From assembly GCF_018873765.1 (NCBI RefSeq), contig NC_057922.1, positions 66,736,755 through 66,800,754 on the forward strand: a stretch of DNA of 64,000 bases, given 5' to 3'. Positions 1 to 11,572 of the stretch are shown here, piece after piece. This stretch comes from Telopea speciosissima (taxonomy: Eukaryota > Streptophyta > Magnoliopsida > Proteales > Proteaceae). The position numbers and the translations under genes are program-made. Within the stretch, counting starts at the first letter, position 1. Every line of letters starts with the position of its first letter. The notes beneath the pieces were generated by a model. The model ran no database searches and had not been told where the DNA came from. It worked only from the letters and a program-made list of their open reading frames with translations.

Positions 1-2139
1 ACACAAGCCCCCAATTTCCTTCTTGAACTACTAGTTAGCACACATTATCACTCTCATTATCACAGTTCCAGTAAGAGACACTCTTAATCAAGAAAGGGCT
101 TCAAAGCATCTGAGATAGCTCCTTGATTTCCAGCTTTGAGTTCCACATTTAAGCCTTAGAAAATAATAGTATCATTTGCATATTAAATATGTGAGACTCT
201 GATGAGCACATTTATATGTGAAATCTTAGGGCATAAAGCATACATTTTACCACATTGGACAGAGTTACTTTGGTGCTTTCTTGTATTTTTCAGGTTTTGG
301 GCTATTCTGGACTATCGGGAGCTGCATGTCCCAAGTTACACGTAAAGTTACCATTTTTCCTTCCATGACTGTAAAGAGGACTAAATTTGGAGCAAGTTGG
401 ACGTGACGGAATGCAAGTACTCATTCGTCTAGCCCACCATACAGTTGATTAATCTTTTTAGCCCAAGAAAGGATAATGGGTCAGAAAGGAGCTGTAGTGC
501 AAGCCCATAGTCAGTCTACCACTGCCCAATGACATTTTTGACATTATAGAAGATATTTCTAAGCAATGGTGGAGATCTACTGCAAGTACAGGGTCATTTC
601 GATAATTTTGCATTCTTGAAGAGAGAGAATGACTGCTACCCACATGGAGGGACCCACATTACCCTTAGATTCCATTAATTTTGGAGGCCCACAAGGTGTC
701 CACGATTTTTATGGGCTGCATTTAATGCCCCACGATTTTTAGAGGATACATTGGGGATTTTATTAGTTGGTTGAGTAGAATCCTAGTCATCACTCTCTCT
801 CTCTCCTCCAACTTTTCAAGGGCATTCCTGAAATTTCACTTGGGATAGATTTATTTTGAAAGAGATTTTCTCGTTTATGGAAGGTTGAAAAATCAAAGAT
901 GCTTTGATTTTATTGCTTAGAGAAGATATCTACAAAGAAAAGGAAGCACAAGTTAGAATTAGAAATTTACTGTTCTAGAAATAGAAGGTTTATGTAAACA
1001 ATATTCTTTTCTCTCCCTCTTTCTATTTTTTTTCTTTTTTCTTGGGATTCAAGGCAATGTAAAGGAGGAAGGAGAAGAGAATATTCTCTTTTCTTAGGCA
1101 ATATTTCTCCTACACTTCCCTCTTCTCTCTTCTCCTCTTTCCCCTATAATTACCCCTACCTCTCTTGTAAATTTTGCTCATTCACTTAGTAAAATTTCTT
1201 CTCTTCTTCTCCTCCTAATTTGTGATTTTTGGCTTTTCTAAGTTCTAGTTTGCTTTTTGATTTTCATTTAATGGTTGTAATAGGTTTAGTTTATGCTTAA
1301 ATCTTCAATTGGGTTGTAATTTCTTAATTCTAGTTTAGGTTTTAAGCCTTCTAGTCTAAATTATTAAGTTGATGACAAGACTTGAAGATTTAGAAGAGGA
1401 GGTCATGGTAAGTTTATGCAAGTATTCAAGCTTTTCAATTACATTCATGCAAGCACATCCAGGTTTTACTATCTAAACTCTCAATCTCATTCTCCATCTC
1501 CTCTATCTCTCTCTATCTTCTTCTTCTTCTCCCTCTATTTCTTTTATTTTAATTTTATATGATTGTGGTTTGTGGATTCACTTTTATTCCCTTATTTCTT
1601 TTTATGTGATTAGTATGTGTGGCTGCATTTTTATTCTTTTCAATTCGCTTTAGTTTGATAGGTTAGATGCTCATGTGTTAGGACGCCAATTTAATTCCTT
1701 AATTTTGTTAGATGCTTATGAGTTAGGATGCATTAATTTTTATTAGTTTAATTAGTTTAATTTAACACTTTAATTTGGTTCACTTTGCATTATTTTTAAG
1801 TTAGTTAAATAGAGTGGCGTATATCTCCTCGTGTTCGACCCGTAGCTACGATTGACCTGTACGCTTGCGATTTTATTTTAACTCAAACATGAGACTCCCG
1901 AAGCTTGACCATGCAGTATCACCCCTACTCTTATCCTCTTCTACCCACTCTCAAAATAGGAATTTTCTATCATCCCCTCCAAGCTGGAAGTCTTCCATTC
2001 TCTATATGTGTTTCTTCCTGTGTTTACAATTTATTGATTTCTGTTAATTTCAGTATTGTGGTTGGCATTCAATCTGAACAGACTTCTCATTGATGAATGT
2101 GTTTGAGAAACTGTGTTTGACAGATTGTGTTTCTTTTCC
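1..2139. other. Non-coding left flank, possible gypsy LTR remnant
   Basis: No convincing gene is visible; the open frames are short and AT-rich. Pyrimidine-rich tracts occur at about 1010-1150 and 1490-1540. A near-duplicated phrase around 'gttagatgctcatgtgttaggacgcc' occurs at about 1664 and 1706. The stretch ending near 1889 (GTTCGACCCGTAGC followed by TACGCTTGCG and ending TCAAACA) resembles the 3' end of a Tat/Athila-type gypsy LTR as I remember those families. I could not find its left end or a target duplication, so this is only a hint. Confidence 0.3.
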
Positions 2140-5100
2140 TTGAACCAAGAATGGAATGTTCCGAAAAGGTTTAGCAAATATTAGGTTACGGCTCGATAGG
2201 GCTCTTGAAAATTCAAATTGGAGGTGTACTTTTGAGAATGCGTTGGTCTCTATTGAGCCCTCTATTGGTTCTGATCATCTCCCTATTGTGTTAGATACCT
2301 ATCCCTCTATTCCTGTAGGTAAGTGTCCTTTCCGTTTTGAGGCCATGTGGTTGAAGCACCTGGATTGTGAAGCTACTCTCCTCCAAGCTTGGCATCCAAT
2401 CAGTTCTGACTTTGTTACTCCTAATCTTCGCTGGAATATTCAGCGGTGTAAGCCCTCCTTCCGTAAGTAGAACTAGGCCACCTTTGGGCATATTCAGTCT
2501 CGTGTAAAAAAAAAATTTGGGATGCTCTCCTTCACATCCAAAGTCTTCCTTTATCTAGTGCCAATCAGCTTCAAGAAGAAAGTCTATCTCTTGACCTGGC
2601 AGATGCTCTTAGAGCTGAGGAAGAACACTGGGCTCAAAAATCTCGTCAGTTTTGGCTCTTTTGCGGTGACCTAAATACCAAGTTCTTTCATACATCTATT
2701 GTTCAACGTAGTTCTCGAAATCATATTCTTAAGCTTAAGGCCACTGATGGTAGTTGGCTTGAGACTGAAGAGGAGATCAAGAGTGAGCTTGTCAGTTATT
2801 ATGAAAACATTTTCAAATCTTAGCCAGAGGATCCTTTGTCTATGGAAACTGTGCTTGCTCTGCTTCAGTCCACTGTTTCAGATGATTAAAATGAGAGCCT
2901 TTGTTGCATCCCCTCTGATGAGGAAGTTTGAAATGTGGTTTTCTATATGGAAGCTTTGAAGAGTTCCGGCCCTGACGGGCCTCCTATTTTTTTCCATAAG
3001 TTTCGGCAATTTATTGGGTTTGATATCTTGAAGTTTATCAAGGATTTCTTCTCCTCGGATCTTCTTGCAAAGTACTTCAACTCCACCTATATCTGCCTCA
3101 TCCCTAAAGTGCTCAGCTCGGAATCTCTGGACCGATATCAGCCAATCAGCTTATGTGATGTGGCTTACCGTATTGTTTCTAAGGTCCTTGCAAACAGGTT
3201 GAAGACTACTCTTGATGATATCATTTCTTACCCTCAGTCTGCCTTTGTTCTGGGTTGCTCCATCTCTGAGAATATCTTCATGGCACACGAGATCTTTCAC
3301 TATATTCGATAGCAGAAAAAAGGAAAGATGAAGTTCACTGCCATCAAGCTTGACATGCGAAAGGCATATGATCGCCTTGAATAGGGATTTATTGAAGGTG
3401 TTCTCCAAAGGTTTGGTTTCTACCCTAAATGAATTCAAATTTGTATGCAATGTTTGCCTTCGGCCCAATTCAAAGTTTTGATTAATGGTATTCCCCACGA
3501 AAATATTGTTCCTTCCCGTGGCATCCGGTAAGGCAACCCCATGGTCCCTTATATCTTCATCTTGTGTGCCTACGCTTTGAGCTCCATTCTTGCTAATGAG
3601 GAAAGTCTTAGTGATATCCATGGTATCCAGGTTAAAAGACGAGCACCTCCTATCACTCATCTTCTATACGCGGATGATTGCCTTCTTTTCCCTAAGGTGG
3701 ACCTTTCTAAGTTATCAAATCTTAAGCAGTGCCTTGATCTATATTGTCGAGCTAGCAGTCAAGCTATCAATTTATCGAAGTACTCAATTTCCTTCAGTCT
3801 GAACACTCATCCGCACATTTGTAGGTGGATGTCCTAAACTCTGAAGATTCCCCATATTGCTTCACCATCAAAATATTTGGGCCTCCCAATGGACTTTGCA
3901 TAGAGTAAAGCCTTATTCCGAGATATTAAAGATCGATCTTTGAGCCGTATTAGGGGGTGGAAAAGTCAGCTTCTATCCCACTCTGCCTGGGAAACTCTCA
4001 TCAAGTCAGTGTCCTCTACTATCCCTACCTTTATAGGGTCCCACTTTAAGATTCCTGATTCGGTTCATATTGATCTCAAGAAGGCATCAACTTCTTTTTT
4101 CTGGGGTAAAAAAGATAGTGAGCAGCGCATTCATTGGATTTCTTGGGATCGTTTATGTCGCTCTAAGGACAAAGGAGGCTTGGGATTTAGTGACTCAAAG
4201 TTGCACACCAAAGTTCTCTTAGACCGTGTCTCTTGGAAACTTTGGTTGGATCCCCATTCCCCTTGGGCCGTCTTTATGAAGGCAATCTACTTCCCCCGGT
4301 CTTCAATCCTTGATACAGAGCTTGGCTCTTAATCCTCTTGGGTTTGGCACAACATTCTTGAGGGTAGGGATCTTTTCTCCTCAGGGTTGTCTGGAAGATT
4401 GGCAATGGTCGATTGGTCAAAAATTGGGAAGACTGTTGGGTTCCTTCCTTGGCGAATCAGTTGATCTCATCTCCCAAGCCTTTGGTCTGCCCTTTGTTTT
4501 GGGTTTCTGATCTTATTGACCATGCAAACCGCTGTTGGAATCGAGTTCTTTTGGCTTCTACCATCTCGGAGTCTATTCAAAAAGCAATCTTGAGCATCCG
4601 TTTGAGTTTTATAGATTGCGATGACCACCTTATTTGGGGTGAAGGAAATAGTGGCATCTTTTCAGTCAAAAGAGCCTACCATCTTGCATCTAATCATGCT
4701 GACAGCCTTCTTGGGTTAAAGCCTTCTTCTTCATCTTCTTAAGGCTATCAGATGATTCAAGACAAGACCTGAAAATTTATTTGGAGGATTAAATCCCTCC
4801 TGAAGATCCAATCCTTTCTTTGGCGGTGTTGTACTGATGGAGTGATAGTTGGGGAAGGCTTTCAAAGGCTTCGTTTGTGGCTGGATTCGTCCTATGCTAG
4901 GTGTGGTAATATTTTGGAAATGCCTCTCGATCCGTTTAGATGTTGATCCTTCTCTTGGTTTGGAAAGTTGGATTGAATCTTGGTAGGCTTTGCCCCCCTC
5001 CTCCCAGTCCCAAGCCAAGTTTGTCGCTAGCTTCACTTCTTTCTTGTGCTAGAAGATTTGGAAGGTGAGGAATGCATTGGTTCACAACAAGCAAATCATC

Positions 5101-5713
5101 TCTCCCGAGGAGATTATTTGTAAAGCCTAAATGGGTTTTACAGAGTTTAGCCTCCTCCCTCTCGTGCCCCCTGCAATTGGAGTTGCCTCCCACCAGGCTT
5201 TGTCAAAATCAATTCTGATGTGGCAATGTTCAATAACCGGAAGAAGGCAACAATCAGTTTTGTGGCTAGAGGCGCTTTTGGGGTGATTTTGGTTGCTTCA
5301 GCGGAGCCTATTGTTTAACCTCCCCTTTGGTTTATGAATCCACCGCCCTTCGTTCAGCTATGCTTAGGGCAGCATTTGCAGGTTGGTCTTTGGTGATCTT
5401 TAAGTGTGATTTTCAACACCTTATCTCCTCTATTAATGCTAAGAGATTCAATGCTGAAATCTACTCTGTTGTTGACGATATTATCCATCTCTTATCTTCG
5501 TTTGTGGAGTGAAACTTTCGTGTTAGCCGTTGTGAAATAAACATTGTTGTCCAGTCCCTTTCTCACAAGGCACTCTCCTCCTCTGCTATAATTGAGTTTC
5601 CTTGAAATAACCCCTGGCTTAAAAGTATTTTGCTAAGGGAGGCTCCCTTTGTAACTGATTCCCCTTCGGATGATTTTAATGAATGACTTATCTTCTATTA
5701 AAAAAAAAAAAAG
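2140..5713 (+). mobile_element. Degenerate L1-type LINE (LINE 1), 5'-truncated, poly(A)
   Basis: A non-LTR retrotransposon in sense orientation. It starts inside the endonuclease domain (about 2156-2470, with LRLDRALEN and GSDHLPIV, typical of the C-terminal half of plant L1 endonuclease). It continues through reverse transcriptase, a zinc-binding RT-associated region and an RNase H region, and ends in a 13-A tail at 5701-5713. The 3' UTR carries AATGAATGACTTATCTTC just before the tail, a motif shared with two other retroposons in the window. I found no clean target-site duplication, and the 5' border is approximate. Confidence 0.85.
2935..5620 (+). pseudogene. LINE 1 reverse transcriptase / RNase H (broken)
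   Basis: Remnant of the LINE second open reading frame. The RT starts with SSGPDGPP (about 2956), followed by LIPKV and YQPISLCDVAYRIVSKVLANRL. The catalytic YADD box is intact (LLYADDCLLF, YADD at 3667-3678). Then come FFWGKKDSEQRIHWISWDRLC and KGGLGF (about 4100-4190), the conserved L1 post-RT block. An RNase H-like tail lies at about 5200-5620 (ESTALRSAMLRAA, KCDFQHLI). In-frame stops (for example near 2468, 3310, 3382 and 3835) and frame changes break the gene, so it is not functional. Frames change at roughly every 300-400 bases. Confidence 0.85.
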
Positions 5714-5715
5714 TT

Positions 5716-5970
5716 GTTTACTTGTTTAACTTGGGGAAGGTGATTTAAAGTGTTTTTACCAAATCTTTCCTTACTGTAAGTGATGAATCAAAGATTACAT
5801 GGTGGTTCAAGCCACAAAACAAATCGATCTAAACTGATATTAACCAATATTAAACAGAAACCATATCGAACCAAAATCGATCGAAATCTGAAGTTCCTTA
5901 ATGGTTTGGTTTTTGTCTCACTCATTCCCAGACTGAAAACCGGGCCGAACCGATTGTTTGACACCCCTAC
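5716..5970. repeat. Dispersed hAT-like repeat end, copy A
   Basis: This stretch directly follows the LINE 1 poly(A) tail and is clearly homologous to 23322-23583. Both run from TTGGGGAAG, TGATTTAAAGTG and ATCTTTCCT through AACCGAAACC-type phrases to the shared right end TTTGACACCCCTAC. That end is the reverse complement of the hAT terminus seen elsewhere here (TAGGGGTGTCAA). I infer the right-hand part of a nonautonomous hAT-type element; no left terminus was found. Confidence 0.5.
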
Positions 5971-6362
5971 TTACAAATAAGAAAGCACTGTGTGTGTGCC
6001 AATGTATAGCAATATTTCTGTTCCAAATTAGTATTTTCTAAGTCAAAAATATGGGAAAGAGATTGTTGTATGGGCCTCTAAAGCCTGTACGCATGCTGGC
6101 CAATGGGAGTGCACACGCAAGCATCGTCCTGGGCTAGATTTCTGCATTTCCATGGGGTTGTGTGGTACTTTCACATGCTTCTGTGTCTAGGAGGAGGAGC
6201 CATGCAACCAGGTAGTGTTCTTTTCCCCCATAAATTTTTTTTTTTTAAAGTTTCTGTTAATTTGGAATATTTTTGTACAAAAAAAATGTATGGTAAAATT
6301 GGAAAAACAAAGTATTTTTTCTATTAAAAAAGATCAGAAACACGTATGAATGCAAATTAATA

Positions 6363-6476
6363 AAAATGGTGGTGGTGGTGATAATGATGGGAATGATGAG
6401 GAAAAGGAAGTGGTGGCAACGGTGAAAGAGGAAGAGGTGGATGTGGTGGAGGTGGTGGTGGAAGAGGTGGTAGTGA
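6363..6476 (+). repeat. GGT/GAG-rich simple sequence
   Basis: Purine-rich low-complexity DNA built from GGT, GAT, GAG and GAA triplets, resuming at 6900-6962. The open frames here on both strands (poly-Val/Glu or poly-Ser/Thr) are compositional artefacts. The hAT element at 6478-6888 sits inside this tract. Confidence 0.7.
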
Positions 6477-6477
6477 T

Positions 6478-6888
6478 TAAGGGTGTCAAAACCAAATCAA
6501 AACCGTTTTTACCGAAACTGAACCGAGCCATTTACACCAAAAACCGTGAAAACTGTTTAATAAATAGTTCGATTTTGGTTTTAAAATTGGGATCGTTTAG
6601 TTAAATGATTTAAACTGAACCAAACCGATTAAACCAATTAATATATACATAGTAAGTTACGCTAGTCATGGTTAGAATAAACAATTATGATAAGAATAAA
6701 TAAATCACTCAAAAAAATTTGAGACATTCAAATCTATTGAATAAAAAATTAAAAGAGAAAGAAGTGTTTGAATGAAAAATAAAAAAACCTAATGAAACCA
6801 TTTAAAACTGAGACTGAAACCGTTTACTAAACAATTCAATTTAGGTTTTACCAAAAAAAACCTTGCATCGAACCGTTTAACACCCTTA
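6478..6888. mobile_element. Nonautonomous hAT-type element (411 bp)
   Basis: Terminal inverted repeats TAAGGGTGTCAAA (6478-6490) and TTTAACACCCTTA (6876-6888) match at 12 of 13 positions after reverse complementing. Subterminal AACCGTTT / AAACTGAACC phrases are those of the element at 40486-41060. The interior is AT-rich and non-coding. The flanks, GTAGTGAT and CTGGTGAT with a one-base offset, are at best an imperfect 8-bp target duplication in a simple-sequence tract. Confidence 0.6.
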
Positions 6889-7206
6889 ACTGGTGATGAT
6901 GGGGGGGGGGTGTGGAGGAAGAGGTGGTAGTGATAGGTGTGAGGAGGAGGAAGAGGTGGTGGTTATATGTTTTTTTGTTGCCCTTTTTGTTTATGTTTTT
7001 TTTTTACCACTTTAAATCTGTTTCTCTAATGATCAAAAAATTAAAAAAAAATACCCAATTCATTCCAAAAAAACAAAAAATAGACCGACCGTCACATACA
7101 TGTTATGTTGTAGATGTACATAATTGTTTTTAACATTGCCATACGCACCCTCTTATGCTCAATTCAGAGGAGAACAAAAATAGGGTTATCAAACAAGCCT
7201 TCCTTC

Positions 7207-8590
7207 CCGAGCTTTCACCGACAGTTAGATGATCTCTGGCAGCTCACATTGTAGCCATTTCGCCCCTATGGCATGACCCTTCTCCGCCACAGTGGTGTGT
7301 ACTTCTCCGCCCCTGGTGGTGTGCTTTCCCTATTTTTCTTTTCTCCTTCCCTTCCTCTCCCCTTTCCTGTTTCTTCTCCTTCTCTCTCTCGCCCATCTCA
7401 AGTCTCACTTGCTTCATTCTTTTTTTTCAATTCTATTTCAGATCTTGGGGTTTCATCTCCTTTTTCTCATTTTAGATCTCCTTTCCTCATTTCAAATCCC
7501 CTCTTCTCATTTCAGATCTTGGCACTACAGATCTGTTTTCATTTCGTTTTTTGTTTCAGATCTTGGCGTTGTGTCTCCTTTTCTAACTCGCCTCTTTTTC
7601 TTTTTAGATCTGTTTTAGATCTTGGCGCTGATGTCGGAACTTGGCAGAGGCAGGGTGTTTGAAACCAGTGTGGCCATCTCCTTTCCGGCCTGCTCCCATC
7701 TCCCAGTCCCTCGTCTCCCTGGTATTCTTTGCTGTGTTGCTTCCTCTCTGTGGGGTTGTCGCTGTTGCCGCCTGAGCACCTTGTGCGAAGGGCACAAACC
7801 AGTGGCTTCAAAAGGGAGAAACTTCACATCCATCTTCATTCCATCTCCCACCACCTACCCCTGCATCCACACCCTTGCCGCCCTGCTCCCACCTTGGCTA
7901 TCACTGCCGATTTCGTCAGCCCTATCCCTACCCCTTCCCCTTCCTCTCCCCTGAAGCTCCATGCTATGTGGTTTGTTGGGGTTTCCTGTCATTGCCGGCA
8001 AATAAGCTCCGCTTTTGTGATCCAACTACTGGTTTCAGTTTTTGGGTTCTTTGTGAGCAACACCAAGGGGTTACCAGCTAAGGAAGGCTTTCTTTTTCTC
8101 TTTTTTTGTGTTATTGCAGGTATTGTCGACTCTGGTGCTAATGGCACTGTGGTTACTGTCGGCTCAGATGACCCATCGGTCGTTCAATCTTCACCAACCA
8201 TCTCATGTCGCCGGATGAAGCTCCACCTGCCGATTTGGCAGACCCTTGTTGATCTGTTCGAGAGTAGGCTGTGGCAGTATGTCGGCACATGTGGATTTTT
8301 TTTTTTTTTGGCATGTATGGGGACCCCTTTATTGACACATTTGTGCATGCGCTTAAAATTATCTGTTTTTACAGCTTGTTCTCTAGGGAAGTGCTTATGA
8401 ACCAACCCCTAGTCTGGATGACCCAGACAATGGCATGTGAGACCAAGTCAATTTCCACTTCTTGGTTTTGGATACCGTATATCCATATCTCGCGTTTATC
8501 ATGTTATCTATCGGTTTTATGTATTGTACTTTCCTTTGTTTGGCGTTGGGCATGCATGAATGAATAGCCTTGCTTTCTACCAAAAAAAAA
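7207..8590 (+). mobile_element. 1.4-kb polyadenylated retroposon with perfect TSD
   Basis: The flanks carry the same 16 bases, AAACAAGCCTTCCTTC, at 7191-7206 and 8588-8603; the right copy overlaps the A tail (8582-8590). This is the signature of target-primed reverse transcription. The body contains no RT or recognisable protein. The first 400 bases are pyrimidine-rich, with repeated CATTTCAGATCTT-like phrases. The 3' end (AATGAATAGCCTTGCTTTCTACC then A's) matches the tail motif of LINE 1 and, in reverse, LINE 3. I infer a nonautonomous L1-derived or L1-mobilised element. Open frames of up to 223 codons exist but resemble nothing I recognise. Confidence 0.75.
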
Positions 8591-8817
8591 CAAGCCTTCC
8601 TTCACTTTTGTTATTCAATTCTGTTTTTCTATTTGTTTTTGCTCTAATATTGTTCCAAATGAATAAAAGAACAACATAAATACCCCAAAAAAACATTACC
8701 AAACAGGCGATATTAAGCACTTTTTTTTTTTTATTATCTAATTTTAACATTTGCCCCTTTTTATGTTAGTTTTTCAATAATTATTGATATTTAGGTCTAT
8801 TTAGTATTCGTGTTAAC

Positions 8818-9190
8818 GTGTATATTGAAGATAAGGGTGGACCGGGTCTATGACCGGGCCACAAAGATTCGCTGGTGATAAGGCTTCCTTAATTATCTCC
8901 CATATCTAAGATATTCTACCAAATATGTCTCATGATTTGGTCACCAAGATTGTTGGTGATACCCTAAAATATCCTACCATACTTATCTCTTGTAATTGTG
9001 TATTCACCCTCTATATATATGGGTGCCAATTGATGTAAAAATCATTCAAGCATAGTGAAATATATGGCTGTGTAGGCCTTGGATCCGTGGACATAGGGCT
9101 TATGGCCTGAACCACGTAAAACTTGTGTTCTTCTTTCTTCCTTTATTTTCTTCCATTGTTTATGTTTGCAGTCCTAAATTTAACAACATG
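8818..9190 (+). mobile_element. Possible solo LTR remnant
   Basis: The block has LTR-like layout: a TG start near 8819, a TATA-like CTATATATATGGG (about 9010) about 170 bases before the end, and a TTAACA-type end near 9186. The phrase GGACCGGG(T/C)C recurs at 16096 in another LTR-like block. No target duplication was seen, so the call is weak. Confidence 0.25.
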
Positions 9191-10441
9191 GATCAATCCA
9201 TTCTGGCAGAGTTCCTATAATCTCCAGCATAGGGAACGTTCTCTTCAAAAATCTGCTCGAGAGTCTAGCGTGATCCACAGGCAGCACATAGGTAGTTCAT
9301 CACATATCGAGTGATTGGATGAAGATCACCACTGGGCTTTACGGCCTTTACAGAATCTCATTTGATCAAATTCTCCAATTCCATGAAAATTCCTTTGATT
9401 GCTTCGCCATCTCGACCGTCGCCGCTTCAGTCCGAAAAAAAACAAAAGGGACTGGTTGGAGAAGAGGGGCATCAAATTATGGCATCGACTCTCTTGGTGT
9501 TTCAAAGACATCGAGGATTTTGAACAGGCGTTCGGATGATCTACTCCCAATATCAATCACGTCAACGAAATTCAAGAGTTGTATCAGGTACTTGACCAAT
9601 ATGCCAAAAGTTTCAGAGGTGATGAAACGCATTAAATCAAATCTTTTAACTTATCCCATATTAGGCTGGTCCAATTTAGTGTACATACACTAGAGTGGGC
9701 CTCATTAAGCACATAACAGATTTTGGATTCCCTACATACATCCATGAATAAGAAATCGGCAGCCAAGGAGGGGCAAAAGAAGACATGATCACAGGGTCAT
9801 CGTTTGCTGGGAAAAAAGAATCTGAAGAATGCCATATTTGTAGCCTTGATCCACCGCTCAAGCTCATCATCTTGAAGTAGAGAGTTGAACAAAATCTCCG
9901 GACCTGACCGGAACTAGAAGAGCCTTGTGGGTTCAAAGCCACTGGCGCCACCACCTCCTCCACCGGTGGTTGAAAGGTGGGTTGAGAGAGAAATGGGTGA
10001 GGAAGAGAATGGTGAAGAGACGATAGGGAGTGTCAAGTGCTGGATATCAAGGGCTTTCAGTTTGTCCCTTTCGCTTTTGTTCCTAAAATGTAAACTTAAA
10101 TTTGTTCTCGTGTTCTGTTTAAACAAAAAACTTAAAACGTAACCGATCTTACCAAACACATTTCTGTAACCCTCTCCATATTTACATATTAATAGAAAAA
10201 AAGGTAAAATATACTTAAGCTACCCAACATTTGGTAAAATTACACTTAAGATACCTAAAGTTTGGAAAATTATGTCCTAAGATACCTCAGCTTTCACAAA
10301 TGTTACGTTTGAGATACCTCACGTCTCACCAATGTTACGTTTAAGATTTTGTGTTTTTTATAATTCCAATTTTACCCTCCCTCCCCTCCCCTCCCCTCCC
10401 TTGCAACCCGGCCATCCCCTTCCCGGTTCGCAACTCACTCA

Positions 10442-10484
<43 letters not shown>

Positions 10485-10896
10485 CTATTTTATTCCGTCT
10501 ACTTTTCGTCAATCCTTGCTTCTTCCGCCCTTTTCTGTTCTGTCCTCAATCTTCCTTTTTCGTTGGTTCTTAAACAAAAGTATTTACAGTTCTTTTTCTC
10601 AATAAAATTACAGTTCAACGTCCTACCATATGAGGTCTGAAACTTAAATCTATATCCAGTGCTGATCTTTTTCTAATTTTCCGTCTTGAGAAATAGCAAG
10701 GACGCAGACTGAGAAAAGAACTTCCACCACTACCGCAGGGTTCATGCCACTCCATAGTCCACTCGACTTGGAGTTCTGTTCCACTTGAACCAAGGTTGGC
10801 ACCCTATAGATTTTCTAATGTAAACCCTAAATTATTGTTCTTTCTTTTACTAAAATTTATGATTCAATTCACCCAAAATAACTTATGATATTGTTT
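9191..10896. other. No recognisable gene; CT microsatellite at 10439-10481
   Basis: I see no convincing coding region. A stretch at 10215-10350 repeats phrases of the type AAGATACCT...ATGTTACGTTT imperfectly about three times, which looks like one end of an unrecognised repeat element. A pyrimidine-rich tract follows, with a (CT)n run of about 40 bases. Open frames across it are low complexity. Confidence 0.4.
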
Positions 10897-11042
10897 CAAG
10901 GGAAAAAGATCTCTACTTGGTGTTTCCTACGCTCTCCAATGAGTGAGCACATCTGGTAGATACCTAGGGGACAAAGGCATCATTTCACGGTGCCTACGAG
11001 AGAGTGTAGGAAACACCACCAAGTAGATATCTCTTGCCCTTG
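10897..11042. mobile_element. Hairpin MITE (146 bp)
   Basis: Two arms of about 41 bases are near-perfect inverse complements. The left arm (10897-10937) starts CAAGGGAAAAAGATCTCTAC and the right arm (about 11000-11042) ends ATATCTCTTGCCCTTG. Both carry the block CTACTTGGTG...TTTCCTAC. The element is almost entirely terminal inverted repeat. Superfamily is not assignable because no clear target duplication is visible. Confidence 0.65.
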
Positions 11043-11266
11043 TTTTAATTAACACTACAAGTCTACAACAACGAAAGGGACCCTCCATTTGTCTCTTTCG
11101 TCTTCATTGGCTCTGCTTGGAGGACATGATGGAGGATTTCTGAAAAAAGAACGATTCAAAGGCCTGATGATTTCTTCGAGATTCTCTCTTTCTTCTTCAT
11201 CTTCTTCTGGCCCTGACCATGGAGATCTCCCAATGCTTTCTCTTGATTTGGATAAACCGAATCCAA

Positions 11267-11572
11267 GCCAAACAATTTTGCAGAGCACGAACCCAGGAAG
11301 ACTTGAGAGTAGTGAAGCCAACAATGGCAAGAATTGCCACTGCAACCACAAACGAGAACAATAATTTAGGGCTTACATCCACCAAGGGCGACACCCATAG
11401 AAATTGCACAAACCAAAAAGCCAAACAATTTTGCAGAGCACGAACCCAGGAAGACTTAAGAGTAGTGAAGCCAACAACGACGAGAATTGCCACTGCAACC
11501 ACAAACGAGAACAATAATTTAGGGTTTACATCCACCAAGGGCGACACCCATAGAAATTGCACAAGCCCAAAA
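11267..11572. repeat. Tandem duplication, two 153-bp units
   Basis: Unit 1 is 11267-11419 and unit 2 is 11420-11572. Both start GCCAAACAATTTTGCAGAGC, and only a handful of bases differ over the unit. Because 153 is 51 codons, the copy keeps reading frames open on both strands. The minus-strand frame gives a 51-residue repeat with a hydrophobic FSFVVAVAIL segment; the plus-strand frame gives a polar repeat. I do not recognise either protein. Confidence 0.85.

Noticed and set aside
2140..2160. A target duplication for LINE 1 with the sequence after its poly(A) (GTTGTTTACTTG)
   Set aside because: The best match on the left (TTGTGTTTCTTTT near 2125) is too imperfect to claim.
7273..8405. Several overlapping open frames of 100-223 codons on both strands
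   Set aside because: They lie inside the polyadenylated retroposon, overlap each other in conflicting frames and show no recognisable domain.
9319..9963. Open frames of 76-124 codons on both strands
   Set aside because: No recognisable domain, frames conflict, and no splice-compatible neighbours were seen; a gene cannot be supported.
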